From Hirsutella rhossiliensis (taxonomy: Eukaryota; Ascomycota; Sordariomycetes; Hypocreales; Ophiocordycipitaceae): a stretch of 64,000 bases of DNA. The stretch lies in contig NW_025408679.1 of the NCBI RefSeq assembly GCF_020360975.1, forward strand, positions 2,356,001 through 2,420,000, in the 5' to 3' direction. The notes under the pieces were generated by a model, which was not told the origin of the DNA, did not search any database, and saw only the letters and a program-made list of their open reading frames with translations. This document shows, piece after piece, positions 1 to 10,549 of the stretch. Within the stretch, counting starts at the first letter, position 1, and each line of letters opens with the position of its first letter. The position numbers and the translations under genes are program-made.

Positions 1-248
1 CCTCGTCGGCGTTGTTCAGGTAGGAGCACAGGGGCAGGGGCATCATCTTGATCGGGGTTAGGGGGTGCATTGGGGTCGACTCGTCGGGGATTTGGCTGCG
101 AGTCGTCGTGGGGTTGTGATGAGGGGGCCTGAGGATCACGGTGGTATTTCTTGACCGCTGTGATCCTGAAGTTGCGGGGCCATTGACATGATTGATTGTT
201 ATTTCGTGGCCGTTATTGCCGATAACGATCCACGGGCCGGTCCAGCCG

Positions 249-1469
249 TCAGCCTCTCTCACACGAGGACCTCGCTCTGCAGGGAAGCTCTGCAGCGCGC
301 TCTACATTTGGTCCATTCCTCGTGTTGAGGGCATCTCTAACCTGACGGGCAGCGGCAGCACGGTGCAGAGCTGCCATGGCTTTCCGAATAGCCTCTGCGC
401 GCTTGATCATAGGGGGAGAGGGCGGTGAATCGTGGTTGATTCGTGGGTATGCGCCGAAGACGAGGAGGGTAGGGACAAGGCCATCCGGGCCGGCTGTGTC
501 ATTGACTGCCTTTACAGCCATTTGGAGGAGGGCATCTGGGCTTCTCGACTCACCCAACTCTGCTTGGAGGATATCGTAGGCGCGGCGGAGGGCCGTGTGC
601 CTTTTCTACCTTTCCAATCGAGTTGTGGGCTTCGATAGGCACCTGCCTGCAAGTGATACCCATCAACGATGCCTCTTTTTGGAACTCCTCTGCTGCAAAG
701 TTAGTGCCGGCATCGTGGCGCATAAAGTCCGGGGGGCCTTGGTAGGTGTCTATCCACAGCATCCGTAGCGTTTCCCAGGTGTCTCGGGCGGTCATCGAGG
801 GAGGAACCTGGCGCCTTGGAACGCTGTGGCTTCGTCGATCACGTGTAGCACAGGCTTTCCGCCTATTTGGACTACATCCGCGGTTATCTCGAAATTGAAC
901 TCGCGGTCGTCTCTAAGGGTAAACCTGAAGCGTTGGGGGGAGGTGCCGTTGATTTGACAGTGGTGGCACATCCTCGTGATCTCACGGATTGACTGCTCAT
1001 CAATATCATCATGCCCGGCACATCTAAGCAGTCGGTGGAGTCTAGCTGTGGCCGGGTGACCGAATCGTCGGTGAAGTCGTCGCAATTCGCGTTCGGTCAG
1101 GAATACTCTCGCAGTCTCTTCTTTACCTAGATGGAACCATGCGTGGCCCCATTTACGTACTGCGGGAACGCGAATGTCATCGCGGACGACTTCGTTGGTC
1201 TGATTGTTGAAAAACAAGCCTAGCCGGTCCATATCGGCTAGGGAGAGGAGGAACGGGGTCTTAGTGGGAAGAACGTGGAAATCAACGGGCCCGAATGCCG
1301 TGCGAATCGCGGTCGCACCGACAGACACAATCCGGGGTCCATCTCCAAAGGAGATGCCTGCCTGGCCTGCGCGGGTGGTATCGAGGGTAGCGCAGTGGTC
1401 TTCGCGCTGCCAGGCATGGAATTGGTCTAGGCCAGCGGTTGAAACGTCGGAAGCACCTGTGTCGAGCAT
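249..1469 (-). pseudogene. copia protease and integrase region, frameshifted
   Basis: The frame opening at 1469 begins with an aspartic-protease motif (DTGAS), followed by the GAG-pre-integrase region with H-x-C-type zinc ligands (RRLHRRFGHPA, then MCHHCQ) and the start of the integrase core. The core continues in other frames at 550-795 (DAGTNF, then IEAHNSIGKVE with the catalytic Glu region) and 249-557 (C-terminal core). At least two frameshifts separate these segments. Protease would cleave the polyprotein and integrase would insert the cDNA in the nucleus. Downstream RT/RNase H is outside the window. Confidence 0.82.
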
Positions 1470-1558
1470 GATGCCCTGATAACGCGTTGTGTAACGGTCA
1501 TCGACAAGGAATTGTTGTGCCGGGGCCTTTTGAGGAGCGCTATAGGCATCTTCCTTAG

Positions 1559-3252
1559 TCAGACGGTGTAAAACAGCGTAATCTGCGAGGAATGATTGCG
1601 TGAAGAACAGCGAGCCAATCGCTGGGTCTTCATCGTCAATTTCATCGGCAGTATCATAGTCAGGGACAGGGTCTCGTCAAGTTCATGACCTTCGAATTCG
1701 GCGAGGAACATGGCGAAGTCCGGGGTCGTGTCGGAGGCATTGTGGGCATTAAGGAAATACATCCGTGATTGTTTCCGTTCTTCTATGGTATGCTTGGTAG
1801 ACCAACAGCCAGCTTTGCCGCAGATGAAGCACACCTTCTTTCTCTGCGGCTGTCGTTTGGGGTTCGCGCTGTTATTGTTGCGGAAGGGGTCTATTCTGTT
1901 GATACTTGCGGTCGGTATACCATTGGGTGCTACCGTTGTCCGTGATCGCAAGTTCAATAGAGGCGCGGAGGTCGGCAAAGAGTTGTTCGCAATGGGCGGG
2001 GCTTTGTACAAGGCTTGCTTGAGCTCAGGCGTTCCACGGCAAGCGCGGATGACTGCGTTGCGGAGGTTGCTTTCGCCAGCTATTTCCGGCCCAATCGCTC
2101 GTTGACACAATTGGAGCTTGTCAAGCATTATATCAAGCACAGCGTGGAGGTCCTTGTCACTGTGCTTGCTACGGACACTGTTGAAGGTGATAGTTGACCA
2201 GTCCGTATGGTAATGCTCCAGATTCACGTTGGTATCGAAATGTTGCTTAAGTTGTCGGTAAGCGGCGGCGAACGTGAGGTCTGGGTCAAGATAAAGGTCA
2301 TAGTAGGTCTTTGCTCGACCTGTAAGGGCGCGGGGGAGAAAGGCGTGTAGCTGACTCTCGGGGACTTCAACCGAACGGCAGGTGGTTAGGAAGTTCCTGA
2401 TCTTATCGTCAAGGAGATCGTAAGGTTGACCTGAGTAGGTATCTTCCTTATTCCAAATCTTGACGAAGAGGGAGAGTCTGGGCATTGGTCGGGGTGTTCG
2501 GCACGTCTCGTGGTGGCAATGTGCGGTATGGGGTGTATTGTGGCGGATCTGACTTGGCTCTTGGGAATCGCCACTGAATTGGGGTAGGTAATAGGGAGCT
2601 GGTGTTACCTGGGAGCTATCCTTGTGCGGTGAGGAAGGTGTAGCTCGTCGGAGCGTTTGTAAAAGCGGTTGGGGTGACGGATTGAGTGGCCTGCTGGACA
2701 GGTTGTACAGGCGGTTGAATGGGTGTTGGGAGGGCAAAGGGATCGCTGCGGGCACGGGTTGTGCTCCTTCGTCGATGGAGGTGACCGGGGTATCCTGGGT
2801 TTCCCAATATTCTTCGGTGACGAGGAAGCGAGAAGATAGTCATGTCGGCATCTTCTCAAGGGGCCAGTGATCACTTCCTTCGTACGAAGATAGTTGACGA
2901 ATGCAGCTCGAATCGTTGGCTCAATCCTTCCGAAGAGTGCACTATTCCATCCTTCGAAGTGCTCTTGGAACATAATAAGAGTGTCGATTCTTCCTACATT
3001 GGCTCTCTCATAGTCGGTCCACGCACGGGCGAGTTGTGTGATCAGGTGGCGTGGCGTTGGCTCTTCATCTGGGTTCACAGGGGTATGCCAGAGGGATAGG
3101 TCAATGTCTGACATGTCGATCGGTATGCCAGTATATTTGTCCAGCCATCCTTGCACTCTCTCCTGGCTTGGGGGATCGCGAGCAATATAGATAGTAGGGA
3201 CGGGGGTATTACTACTGCCTCCCGGGGCACTGCTGCTAGGTCCTGCAGACAT
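1559..3252 (-). pseudogene. copia gag, frameshifted
   Basis: The ATG at 3252 opens a 215-codon frame with the N-terminal gag part; the remainder continues in another frame that ends at 1559, so there is at least one frameshift near 2750-2850. The second part holds the gag helical region (around YSGQPYDLLDDKIR) and then a zinc knuckle, CFICGKAGCWSTKH, read as C-x2-C-x4-C-x4-H. Gag would form the cytoplasmic virus-like particle and bind the element RNA. The same arrangement is seen in the copy at 16594-18580. Confidence 0.8.
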
Positions 3253-3356
3253 AGTGTCGGAGGTGAATTGTAGTAATCAATTGTACTGATTAAAGCACAA
3301 TCGCGAGGGAGTCGGAATACGTTGCTGACGCAGCTAAGCTATGTCTTTCCTTTCCT

Positions 3357-3625
3357 TCGAACGGTCGGTGAGTTGCTCGGCGGAACGGCAGTTAGGAATA
3401 GCAATAGGTTAGCCGTAGGTTCTGCTTCTTTCTTCCGAACGGCACAGTGAGTTGAAGGCGGATCGGAATAAGGAGTGTCTCCTGCTCTTAGCACAAACTT
3501 GTCGTCTTCGAACGGTCGGTGAGTTGCTCGGCGGAACGATTCACGGAGTTTGTCTCTTCTACCCGTAGAGGAAAAGTATCACTTTCTCCGAACGGCACGG
3601 TGAATTGCAGGCGGATCAGATCGGC
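3357..3625. repeat. tandem duplication in the copia leader, period about 151 bp
   Basis: Two alternating motifs occur twice: CTTCGAACGGTCGGTGAGTT at about 3355 and 3506, and CCGAACGGCAC at about 3436 and 3589. They lie between the LTR (3684-3957) and the gag start (3252), in the untranslated leader. The function is unknown; the leader of such elements usually carries packaging and priming signals. Confidence 0.75.
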
Positions 3626-3683
3626 GACTCTTCGTCTACCTTGCTGCTCTGTGGCTCCTTCGGGACCTGGAACCACTGATCAG

Positions 3684-3957
3684 TGATGGTAGGCACCTAT
3701 GTGCCTACAGATACGCATGCGCACAAGCTGTAGGCTGAGTCACAGTCACGACAGGTAGGGTAACCGGTGATGACTTCAATTGTAGCTAACTAGGAAGAGG
3801 AAGCTATTCACAAGAAACGGAATGTGCACCCGGTAATGGGGGCATGCAGCCGGGGCTGCGTGCCCTGATCGCGGGGTAGGGTGTCACGTGGGAGTCGTGC
3901 ATGAACCGTGATGGTATCCCGATTGCACGGGTTACTCAGCAGGTTAGTATTCCAACA
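3684..3957 (-). repeat. probable 5' LTR of the minus-strand copia element
   Basis: Read on the minus strand the segment begins TGTTGGAATAC and ends ACCATCA, the TG...CA form of an LTR. It is followed directly by CTGATCAGTGGTT, which is also what follows the 5' LTR of the sister element at 16306. Length is 274 bp against 280-284 bp there. The partner LTR is outside the window, so the outer boundary is inferred from the TG/CA rule. Confidence 0.6.
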
Positions 3958-4018
3958 GTATGTCTAATTGTTGTACGGATAAGTGCGTAAATCGACGTGG
4001 TGGGGCTTCGTGCGTTTA

Positions 4019-4172
4019 TGGGGGGAAATTAGGTACATAATCCTACTAGTTAATTGGCGGGGCCGCTATGTACTCTTTTTTGCGAATCAACGGACTTTTT
4101 GCTACTCAACGCACCCCCCGTGCATGACTTGACATGCGCGGGAATCGGGACGGATTTTAGTCCCCCCAAGTA
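4019..4172. mobile_element. truncated copy of a TA-flanked MITE
   Basis: The sequence is nearly identical to the right three-quarters of the complete 206-bp element at 34282-34487 and lacks that element's left terminal inverted repeat. It ends in CCCCCCAAGTA like the complete copy. No coding capacity is present. Confidence 0.85.
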
Positions 4173-4267
4173 CAAGGGAGAGGAAGTCACGAAGCTAGCT
4201 TTGTGGCCTCAGCCGTACTCAGCCGTACACGTGACTGTGTACGTAAGCTAGCTAGGTGAGTGCAATA

Positions 4268-6211
4268 ACGTAATCTACCCCCTTCCTGGCCACACCCCCT
4301 ACCTGCTCAAAATTTCCCCACCCAAGCGACCCGTACCTCATGGCGCGACCAACCGAACACAACAGACGGCAATTGATTCCAAGAGACAAACAAGCAAGTA
4401 AATTCAGACCTGTCTATCTATTACACGTCCGGGCATTATGTTCAAATGACCTGCATTTACTACACCGTGGTGGTGCACGCCGTCTTGGGACGCACAGCTC
4501 TTCTTCTGTCTGCCGTCGGGCCTGCTCCTCGATAAGTTGTTGCCCTGCCTGCTCATCCTCCCTTGCCCTCAGTCGCCTAGCACGTTCCTCTTCCTTTTCT
4601 CGCCGTCGCTTTATCTTAGCCGTGCCTTCTGCGACAGACAGAGCACCACCATCACCAATATACTCGCGTCGTTGCTCTCTCTTCCTCTTTCGCCGCTGGT
4701 TTTCTGACCGAAGATGTCTGTTTTCGTCGGCGAGCAGCGCGGCACTATGCATGGCCATTTGACATCCTTTGATGAGCTGGTTTATGGCTTGTGAGACCGG
4801 CGTGCCCGCATTTTGTGGCCGGCGCTGAAGAAGTCCTTCCACGTGAGTGGTAAGCTGGCTAACATTGCAAGGTGTCTTGTGGGCTTCCAAGCTTTCTGGG
4901 GCTTGGTGTGCTTGTCGCCGTCATCGTTGGCATTGTTGTTGCCATTCCTGTCAACCTGAACTAGTAACCGTGACAGAACCCGGGTCGGATTGAATGGGAA
5001 AGGCCTGTGGCCATGAATCCACTTCGGATGTTCGACGGGAGAGCGCTTGTCGGCGGGCCTCGATGTACAGAAGCAGGAAGTCCTCTTTATCGATGTGGTT
5101 GACCCTGCGAGCATCTTCTCTTGAACATTCCGCCCATATATCGTTTTCAAAGGCGAAAAGCACCCGACATCCAGAGGCTGTAAGAGATGTGAGGAATGAG
5201 CTGGCATTTGGAGTACCACGATGGCATTGTCTGTACAGTACTTGTCGAACTCCGGCGTAACATGGCTGCCGTGCCCGTCGAGAATGAGAAGTCGGCGTGT
5301 TCCAACGGTACGGCGCCGTGTGTATGGGTCGAAAACTCCCTTCAACCAATGCAATCCAAGGTCGTCGGAAGTCCAACCTTTGTCGCTCACGGCAATCTGC
5401 CAGTCCTTGGGCACATCTGCCTCGTACCAGCTTGCTTGGTGCACCTTGCCCTGGAAGATGACCATCGCCGGCAAAGCCCAACCTTGGCAATTAATAGATT
5501 CAATTACGGTAACCCATTCTCGATTTCCTGGCTGCATGACCATAGGCCGACCTCGCCGGTCAGACCGAGTAAGGACTCTTGCCGACGCAATGACTCCCAT
5601 TTGAAAACCCGTCTCATCGAAGTTGTAGACATCCTCATCAAGAATCCCCCATTTCTGTTTCGCCATTGCCACCCGATCGTACCATTCTTGCATCATCTTC
5701 GGGTCTTCGCATTTGGCACGTTGGTAATCGTATCGACGAGTATTTCGCCTTGATTTCGTCGTGGCGGCCAACGAACTTCCGCACCCAATTTTCGCCGACA
5801 GTTTCTTGGCAGCGCTCCGAAAGCAACAAGTTGGCCATGCGGCGAGTGTAGACCACTGTCGGCGGCATCCCTCGCTCGTCCATCGACAAGACCCATTGTA
5901 CGAGGGCAGTCTCTTCCGTCGCCGTCAACTTCCGGTTGTTCATCTGCGCGTCGCGTCGGGGCCGGGCACCGCGCAGTCGAGCAGAGACTGTCGATTGAGG
6001 GACATCGTATGCCGTCGCGGCCTTGTGGGCGCTGTCGAATTGGCCTTGCTGATAGGCCTTCACGGCGAGCAGGACCCGTTCTTCGCGTGGAATCGATTGG
6101 TCTCGAATTTCCGTCATGGTGGTCGGCCTGTCTCGCCATGAGGTGCGGGTCGCTTGGGTGGGGAATTTTTGAGCAGGTAGGGGGTGTGACCAGGAAGGGG
6201 GTAGATTACGT
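4268..6211 (-). mobile_element. Fot/pogo DNA transposon, copy 1
   Basis: The element is 1944 bp, close to the usual Fot1-type size. Terminal inverted repeats of about 75 bp start with ACGTAATCTACCCCCTTCC at 4268 and at the mirror end 6211. Each end is flanked by TA (4266-4267 and 6212-6213), the target duplication expected for the Tc1/mariner-pogo superfamily. It is the full-length relative of the 1549-bp copy at 48041-49589. The Tc1 remnant at 6233 lies only 21 bp away. Confidence 0.93.
4414..6117 (-). pseudogene. Fot/pogo transposase (CENP-B HTH + DDE), frameshifted
   Basis: The ATG at 6117 starts an N-terminal psq/CENP-B-type helix-turn-helix region (AATAYDVPQSTVSARLRG). The DDE domain follows in a second frame with the acidic motifs YNFDETGF, LILDGHGSH and LQPLDVGCF. 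A C-terminal coiled, Arg/Glu-rich tail in a third frame ends in CSKCRSFEHNARTC. Frameshifts lie near 5750 (just before RYDYQRAKCEDP) and near 4800-4890. The first is shared with the copy at 48127-49443. The intact enzyme would cut and paste the element at TA sites. Inactive as it stands. Confidence 0.88.
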
Positions 6212-6275
6212 TAGACTAATACCATTCCCACACCTGTCAATAAAAAGGAAGAACGTACCAAATTTCTATGGTATC

Positions 6276-6556
6276 TGTCTAGATGCGGAGGACTTCATTA
6301 TGTGGGGACATGGGCTCTACTGGCCCTACGCGAGAAGGAGGCTTTATAGGAGGGTCTCGGAAGACATTCGGACCGGGGTTACACGCCTCCCTTCATTCCT
6401 TCCTTCCTTCTTCTCCTCCTTCCCCTCATTCTTCTTCATCTTTTTCTCTTCTCTTCATAGATTACCAATACAACAGTCACAGGCATAGCTCTTTAGCACC
6501 TTTGATTCGTATTCTCTATCACCCCTGTGCACAGCACGAATACCCACGACCCAACA
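6276..6556 (+). repeat. solo copia LTR with perfect 5-bp target duplication
   Basis: The 281-bp segment starts TGTCTAGATGCGG and ends CACGACCCAACA and is nearly identical to the LTRs at 16027-16306 and 21743-22026. GTATC flanks it on both sides (6271-6275, 6557-6561). No internal retrotransposon sequence is present, so it is a product of LTR-LTR recombination. Confidence 0.95.
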
Positions 6557-6574
6557 GTATCGCTACCAAACTAA

Positions 6575-6972
6575 GATCTTAATTCCAAAGCTCTTTCCTT
6601 TCGCAAAGGAATGCGAGAAGGATCTTCCAGGGATACTTATACAAGAAGATAAAGCTCCAGCTCACAACCACTATATCCAGCAGCAGGTGTACGACTTATA
6701 TAAAGTCCGGCGCCTTCTTTGGTGTGGCAATTCGCCTGATCTTAATGCTATTGAGCCTTGCTGGCCTTGGCTAAAAGAACTACTACGAAAAAGGCGCCCT
6801 GAAAAGCCGGGCTGAAGCTATTTCTGCTTGGGAGGCAGCTTGGAAAGAGCTGCCGCAAGAGAAGATAAAAGCTTGGATTGAGCGAATTCCTCGGCATGTG
6901 CAGAAAATCATTAAATTGGAAGGCGGCAATGAGTATCAAGAGGGAAGGAGGGATAGTATTAGCAGGGAATAA
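6575..6972 (+). pseudogene. Tc1/mariner transposase C-terminal remnant
   Basis: Translation gives a DDE_3-type end of a Tc1-like transposase: EDKAPAHNHY, then CGNSPDLNAIEPCWPWLK with the SPDLNPIE-like signature, then, after a frameshift near 6790-6800, a helical tail that stops with TAA at 6970-6972. The N-terminal DNA-binding half and the first catalytic Asp are absent. It lies between the inverted repeats of its own element. Confidence 0.82.
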
Positions 6973-7098
6973 AGCCATAGAAATTTGGTACGTTCTTCTT
7001 TTTTATTGACAGGGGTTATTTTAGCGTCAGCAATGACTATTGAAAGCTTCCTCCGTACATCTGTCCATAATGGAAAATATGGAAAGAACTTTGCCATA

Positions 7099-7348
7099 CG
7101 TAGAAATTCAACAAATTCGTTTCACTTTTTAGCGCTTGGGCCGGGGGGCTCCCCACAGGTTTCAGCCCCACCAAATTTGTATACGAAAGGTACCTGGCCG
7201 TGCCGGCGTTGTGCGCTGCGTTGTCAGACTGGCAGAGGCGGGCCCGGCTAGATGTACATTCTGTATACAAATTTGGTGGCGCTGAGACCTGTGGGGAACC
7301 CCCCGGTCCAGGCGCTAAAAGTCGAACGAATTTGCTGAATTTCTACGG
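7099..7348. mobile_element. 250-bp MITE with long inverted repeats
   Basis: The left arm (from CGTAGAAATTCAACAAATTCG at 7099) and right arm (mirror ending 7348) are inverted repeats of roughly 85 bp, both containing a GGGGCTCCCCACAGGTYTCAG-like block and ATTTGTATAC. TA precedes and follows (7097-7098, 7349-7350). Only about 80 bp of unique sequence lies between the arms, and there is no coding capacity. Confidence 0.85.
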
Positions 7349-8233
7349 TAATGCGGGTGTGCGTTGTCCATGTCTCAGCTAGATGCCCTGTCCATGTCTC
7401 AGCTAGACTCCGAGACAAACCAGATGGCAAACCATCATTGGCCAATGGATACCCACACTGCGGTTAGGGCAAGCGGTGAGGAAATATCCGATTTAAGTGG
7501 ACACCCTACCGGTAGTCCTTCCTCAATATGTGGGGTAGGACAACACGGCCCTATGTGGTAACACGTCATCCGACACGCCATCGTGTCCCTTCCCAGCCAG
7601 CCCTGTTCCTTTTATCTTCAAGCCTCGGAGATATGGGCAAGCCTACCTCATTTTATCTAAACACTGGAAGCTATTTCTTCGGTACAAATATTTTCAGATT
7701 CATGGAGCAAATCCTCATCATGGTTCAATACGCGATATCTTTGACCGGATGAGAACTTTTTCTGCTCATTGCGGTCATAATTCTGGTGCAGGCTCGTTGC
7801 GCACTTACATCCCCTGAGCATCACACACTTGCGATGCTCTACCCCAATCAGGAATTCGTTTCATTGAAACGCCCACATTGCCTCAGCCGCTCGAACCCTC
7901 CCTCAGGCGAAGAGGGGGGAGGAAGCTGACCTGTACACGCTGCGGGGTTGCTAATAATACAACGTGGACGAATGGTAGCTGTCGTAAGCCGAAAGCCGAT
8001 ATAGCGCCACCGACAGGGAGCACCTTAGTCAACAGCTCCATACCTCAACGGTCGGAGCAAGTCGCTCAATGACGGCATTTCCTGATCCAAGATCCAGGGT
8101 ACGTGTCCAGTGATGTGCCGGAGCCGAGCGTCCGTCGGCAAATACATGGTCAGAGACTGATCATGCTTCATCGAGGCCGTCGAACTATACTCTGCTTTTG
8201 TTACGCTTGTCAACACTTCATTCAAACGTTTGA
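7349..8233. other. no gene recognised (P450 upstream region)
   Basis: Only short unconvincing frames are seen. A short direct repeat (CATGTCTCAGCTAGA) occurs twice near 7370-7405. The last part should hold the promoter of the P450 gene that starts at 8234; no clear TATA element was identified. Confidence 0.4.
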
Positions 8234-10010
8234 ATGACCAGTATGAACAATAATACTACAACCATGACTTGGCCTTTATTATTCACTTTTGAGTTGGATC
8301 ACATCCAACAAAACGGAATTAATGTGCAGACTGCTATTGTTTTGGGAATGGTGTCATTGTTCTTGGCCTCCATGTCTTTGACACTGCTTAAAGCTGAAGT
8401 CAAAGTTCCGTTCGCCGGATATCGAAGCTATTGGGAGCCTACTTGGCTGGTCCGTCTCCGATTTGTGCGAGACGGGCCTTCCATTATTCGTCAGGGTTAT
8501 CATCAGGTCAGTGATTCATGAGGGAGGCGACAGAATAACCAATTGCGTTGGAAGCTTAAGTGTTGATGGTCTAACGTTTATGCTTCAATCAAGTTCAAGG
8601 ATTCCCTGTTTCAAGTTCGGCGCATTGGGGCTGACATCGTCATCCTCACACCCAAATATGTTGATGAGATTCGTGCCCTTTCACAGGATAAAGTACGCTC
8701 TGTTGAGCCTTTCATCCATGACTTTGTCGGTGACTATACTCGCGGCACGGTTTTTCTGGAGAGCGATCTACAAAACCGAGTGATCCAGCAAAGACTGACC
8801 CCAAACCTGGGCCTTCTCACTTCCATCATGAAGACTGAACTAGACCTTGCTCTGAAGAAAGAAATTCCCGAATGTAAAGGTAAGACCCATCGGCCATAAC
8901 TCTTCAGGGTCATTGTCTTAGTTTGTATTCCCACAGACCAATGGTTTCAGGTTGATATAAACCACCTCCTGGCGCGGACTGTTGCCCACATTTCTTCCAG
9001 GGTGTTTCTTGGCCCGGAAGAGTGTAGGAACGAAGAATGGCATACAGCAACGGCCGAGTACAGCAAGAATCTTTTCATCACTGGCATGGCTCTACGGATG
9101 CTCCCGCGCTGGCTCCGACCAGTTGTCGCTCTCCTAATGCCTTCCTACAGGGCGCTGCTCACAAACGTTGCAACTTCTCGAAAAATTATCGGCGGCATTT
9201 TGAATTCACGCCAGGCTTCTAAGAAGGAGCTGGGGCCGAACTATGCGAAGCCTACGGATATCTTGCAGTGGATGATGGACGAAGCGACTGGTCGAGAGCG
9301 ATCTCTCGACAACTTGGCCCAGCGGATGCTCATCCTGAGTTTGACTTCAATACATACAACGGCCTTGACGATGACGCAGGCGCTGTATGATCTATGTGCA
9401 CACCCAGAATATTTCGAGCCGCTTAGAACAGAAGCCGCCAACGCATTGTTCGACGTCGGCCGATGGGACAAAACTCTCCTCAGTCGACTCTGTAAGTTGG
9501 ACAGCCTTTTAAAGGAGTCGCAGCGATTCAGTCCCGTGTTTCTCTGTAAGTAAGGTGTTTGCATTAAGAATACGGCCAAGAGATAGTTGACATGTTCACA
9601 GTGACTTTTAACCGCATCTTTCATAATCCAATGACACTCTCTGACGGCACCTTTCTTCCGCCTGGGACTCGCGTCGCAGTGCCTTCGAATGCCATTCTGC
9701 AGGATCCTGCTCGTGCCCGCCCGCTGCGCCCTCCAAATTTGACCCTTTCAGATACTCTAAACTGCGCGAGGATCCGGCTCAAGCGGAGAAAGCACAGCGA
9801 TTCATGTTCACCATGACCAACTCTAGTAACATGGCCTTCGGATACGGGAGATACGCGTGTCCCGGCCGGTTCTATGCTGCCAACGAAATGAAGTTGATTC
9901 TATCTCACCTGCTTCTACGGTACGAATTTAAATTTCCCCCTGGTGCAAAGAGGCCCGCCAATTTTACGATTGACAGCGATATGTTTCCGATCCTGCAGCT
10001 CGTCTCTTGA
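8234..10010 (+). CDS. cytochrome P450 monooxygenase, four exons, one frameshift
   Basis: Exons are 8234-8506, 8594-8879, 8937-9545 and 9602-10010, with introns of 87, 57 and 56 nt bounded by GT...AG. The product would be about 525 residues, normal for a fungal P450. There is an N-terminal membrane anchor (about residues 35-55), an I-helix-like SIHTTALT, the ExxR helix (LKESQR), and the heme-thiolate loop FGYGRYACPG with its Cys ligand. The overall pattern (RDGPSIIRQGYHQFKDS at the N-terminus, AANEMKLILSHLLLRYEF after the heme loop) resembles ent-kaurene-oxidase-like fungal P450s; this subfamily call is from memory of motifs. In exon 4 the frame changes by one base between about 9700 and 9740, just before KFDPFRYSKL, so the gene is either recently inactivated or has an assembly error. 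The substrate is unknown and no biosynthetic neighbours are seen. Confidence 0.82.
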
Positions 10011-10540
10011 TTAGGGAGCGGAAGTCTCTGGATCCCTTCCTATGGAAGCTTACAGGATGAAGCTGAGCCTGGAGCAACGCACAACTCGGCCATTCTTTTA
10101 GGCAGTTGCTATGCGGGCCGAACTGGTGTTTCCAATTTGGCAGTCGATGCATTCCATGGGTATGATTCCAGCGGGTGGCACGGGTAGAGGATTGAGTGGA
10201 GTGGCTTTCAACCTGGCTGGGTCGGAGCCGAACAGATGTCGAAATCTTTCCCTTTCGGCCCTTCCTCCGTCTCTCAACTGGCTCCGGAGTCCGAGCGAGC
10301 CGGGGCCGGCCTGCCGCTTACCTGCCGCAGAAGGAGCGCTTACGACTGCTCTCTATTAACAATTCGCGTTTCTCGCACTTGCAATTGTCTTTCTCCCATG
10401 TAATCTCATGTGACGCGCGACCTTCATTGTCGTATATGAAGCGATGTAATATAGATCCATTCTGGTCGTTCCATGTAACGGTCTCAACCAAGTGTGTTGA
10501 CAACTAGCTGAGCGACTGCAACGAGTACCCATGCACCACC
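10011..10540. other. no gene recognised downstream of the P450
   Basis: No supportable coding region, RNA gene or repeat was found. The stretch presumably includes the P450 3' untranslated region. Confidence 0.4.
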
Positions 10541-10549
10541 ACCTCCCAC

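Larger units (their letters stand above)
1..3252 (-). mobile_element. Ty1/copia retrotransposon, internal part, cut by window edge
   Basis: On the minus strand the order is leader, gag, protease, GAG-pre-integrase zinc region and integrase core, which is the Ty1/copia order. Reverse transcriptase and RNase H would lie beyond position 1, outside the window. The proteins match domain by domain the element at 16027-22026 (shared stretches such as LADMDRL, LRRLHRRFGHPAT and AVKAVNDTAGPDGLVPT), so both belong to one family, but the LTR and leader sequences differ, so they are separate subfamilies. The reading frame is broken between gag, protease/integrase and within the integrase, so this copy is probably inactive. 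Confidence 0.88.
6233..7013 (+). mobile_element. deleted Tc1/mariner-like element interrupted by a solo LTR
   Basis: Inverted repeats of about 40 bp, CCTGTCAATAAAAAGGAAG at 6233 and its mirror ending at 7013, bracket the segment. Without the 281-bp LTR and its 5-bp duplication the element is only about 495 bp, so most of the transposase gene has been lost. The remaining coding sequence is the 3' end of the transposase (6575-6972). Confidence 0.85.

Noticed and set aside
4340..4762. Plus-strand Ser/Arg/Cys-rich ORF of 140 codons
   Set aside because: It is antisense to the Lys/Glu/Arg-rich transposase tail of the pogo copy.
5196..5753. Plus-strand 185-codon ORF over the pogo element
   Set aside because: Antisense shadow of the DDE domain, which has clear catalytic motifs on the minus strand; the mirror ORF appears in the second copy at 48486-48890.
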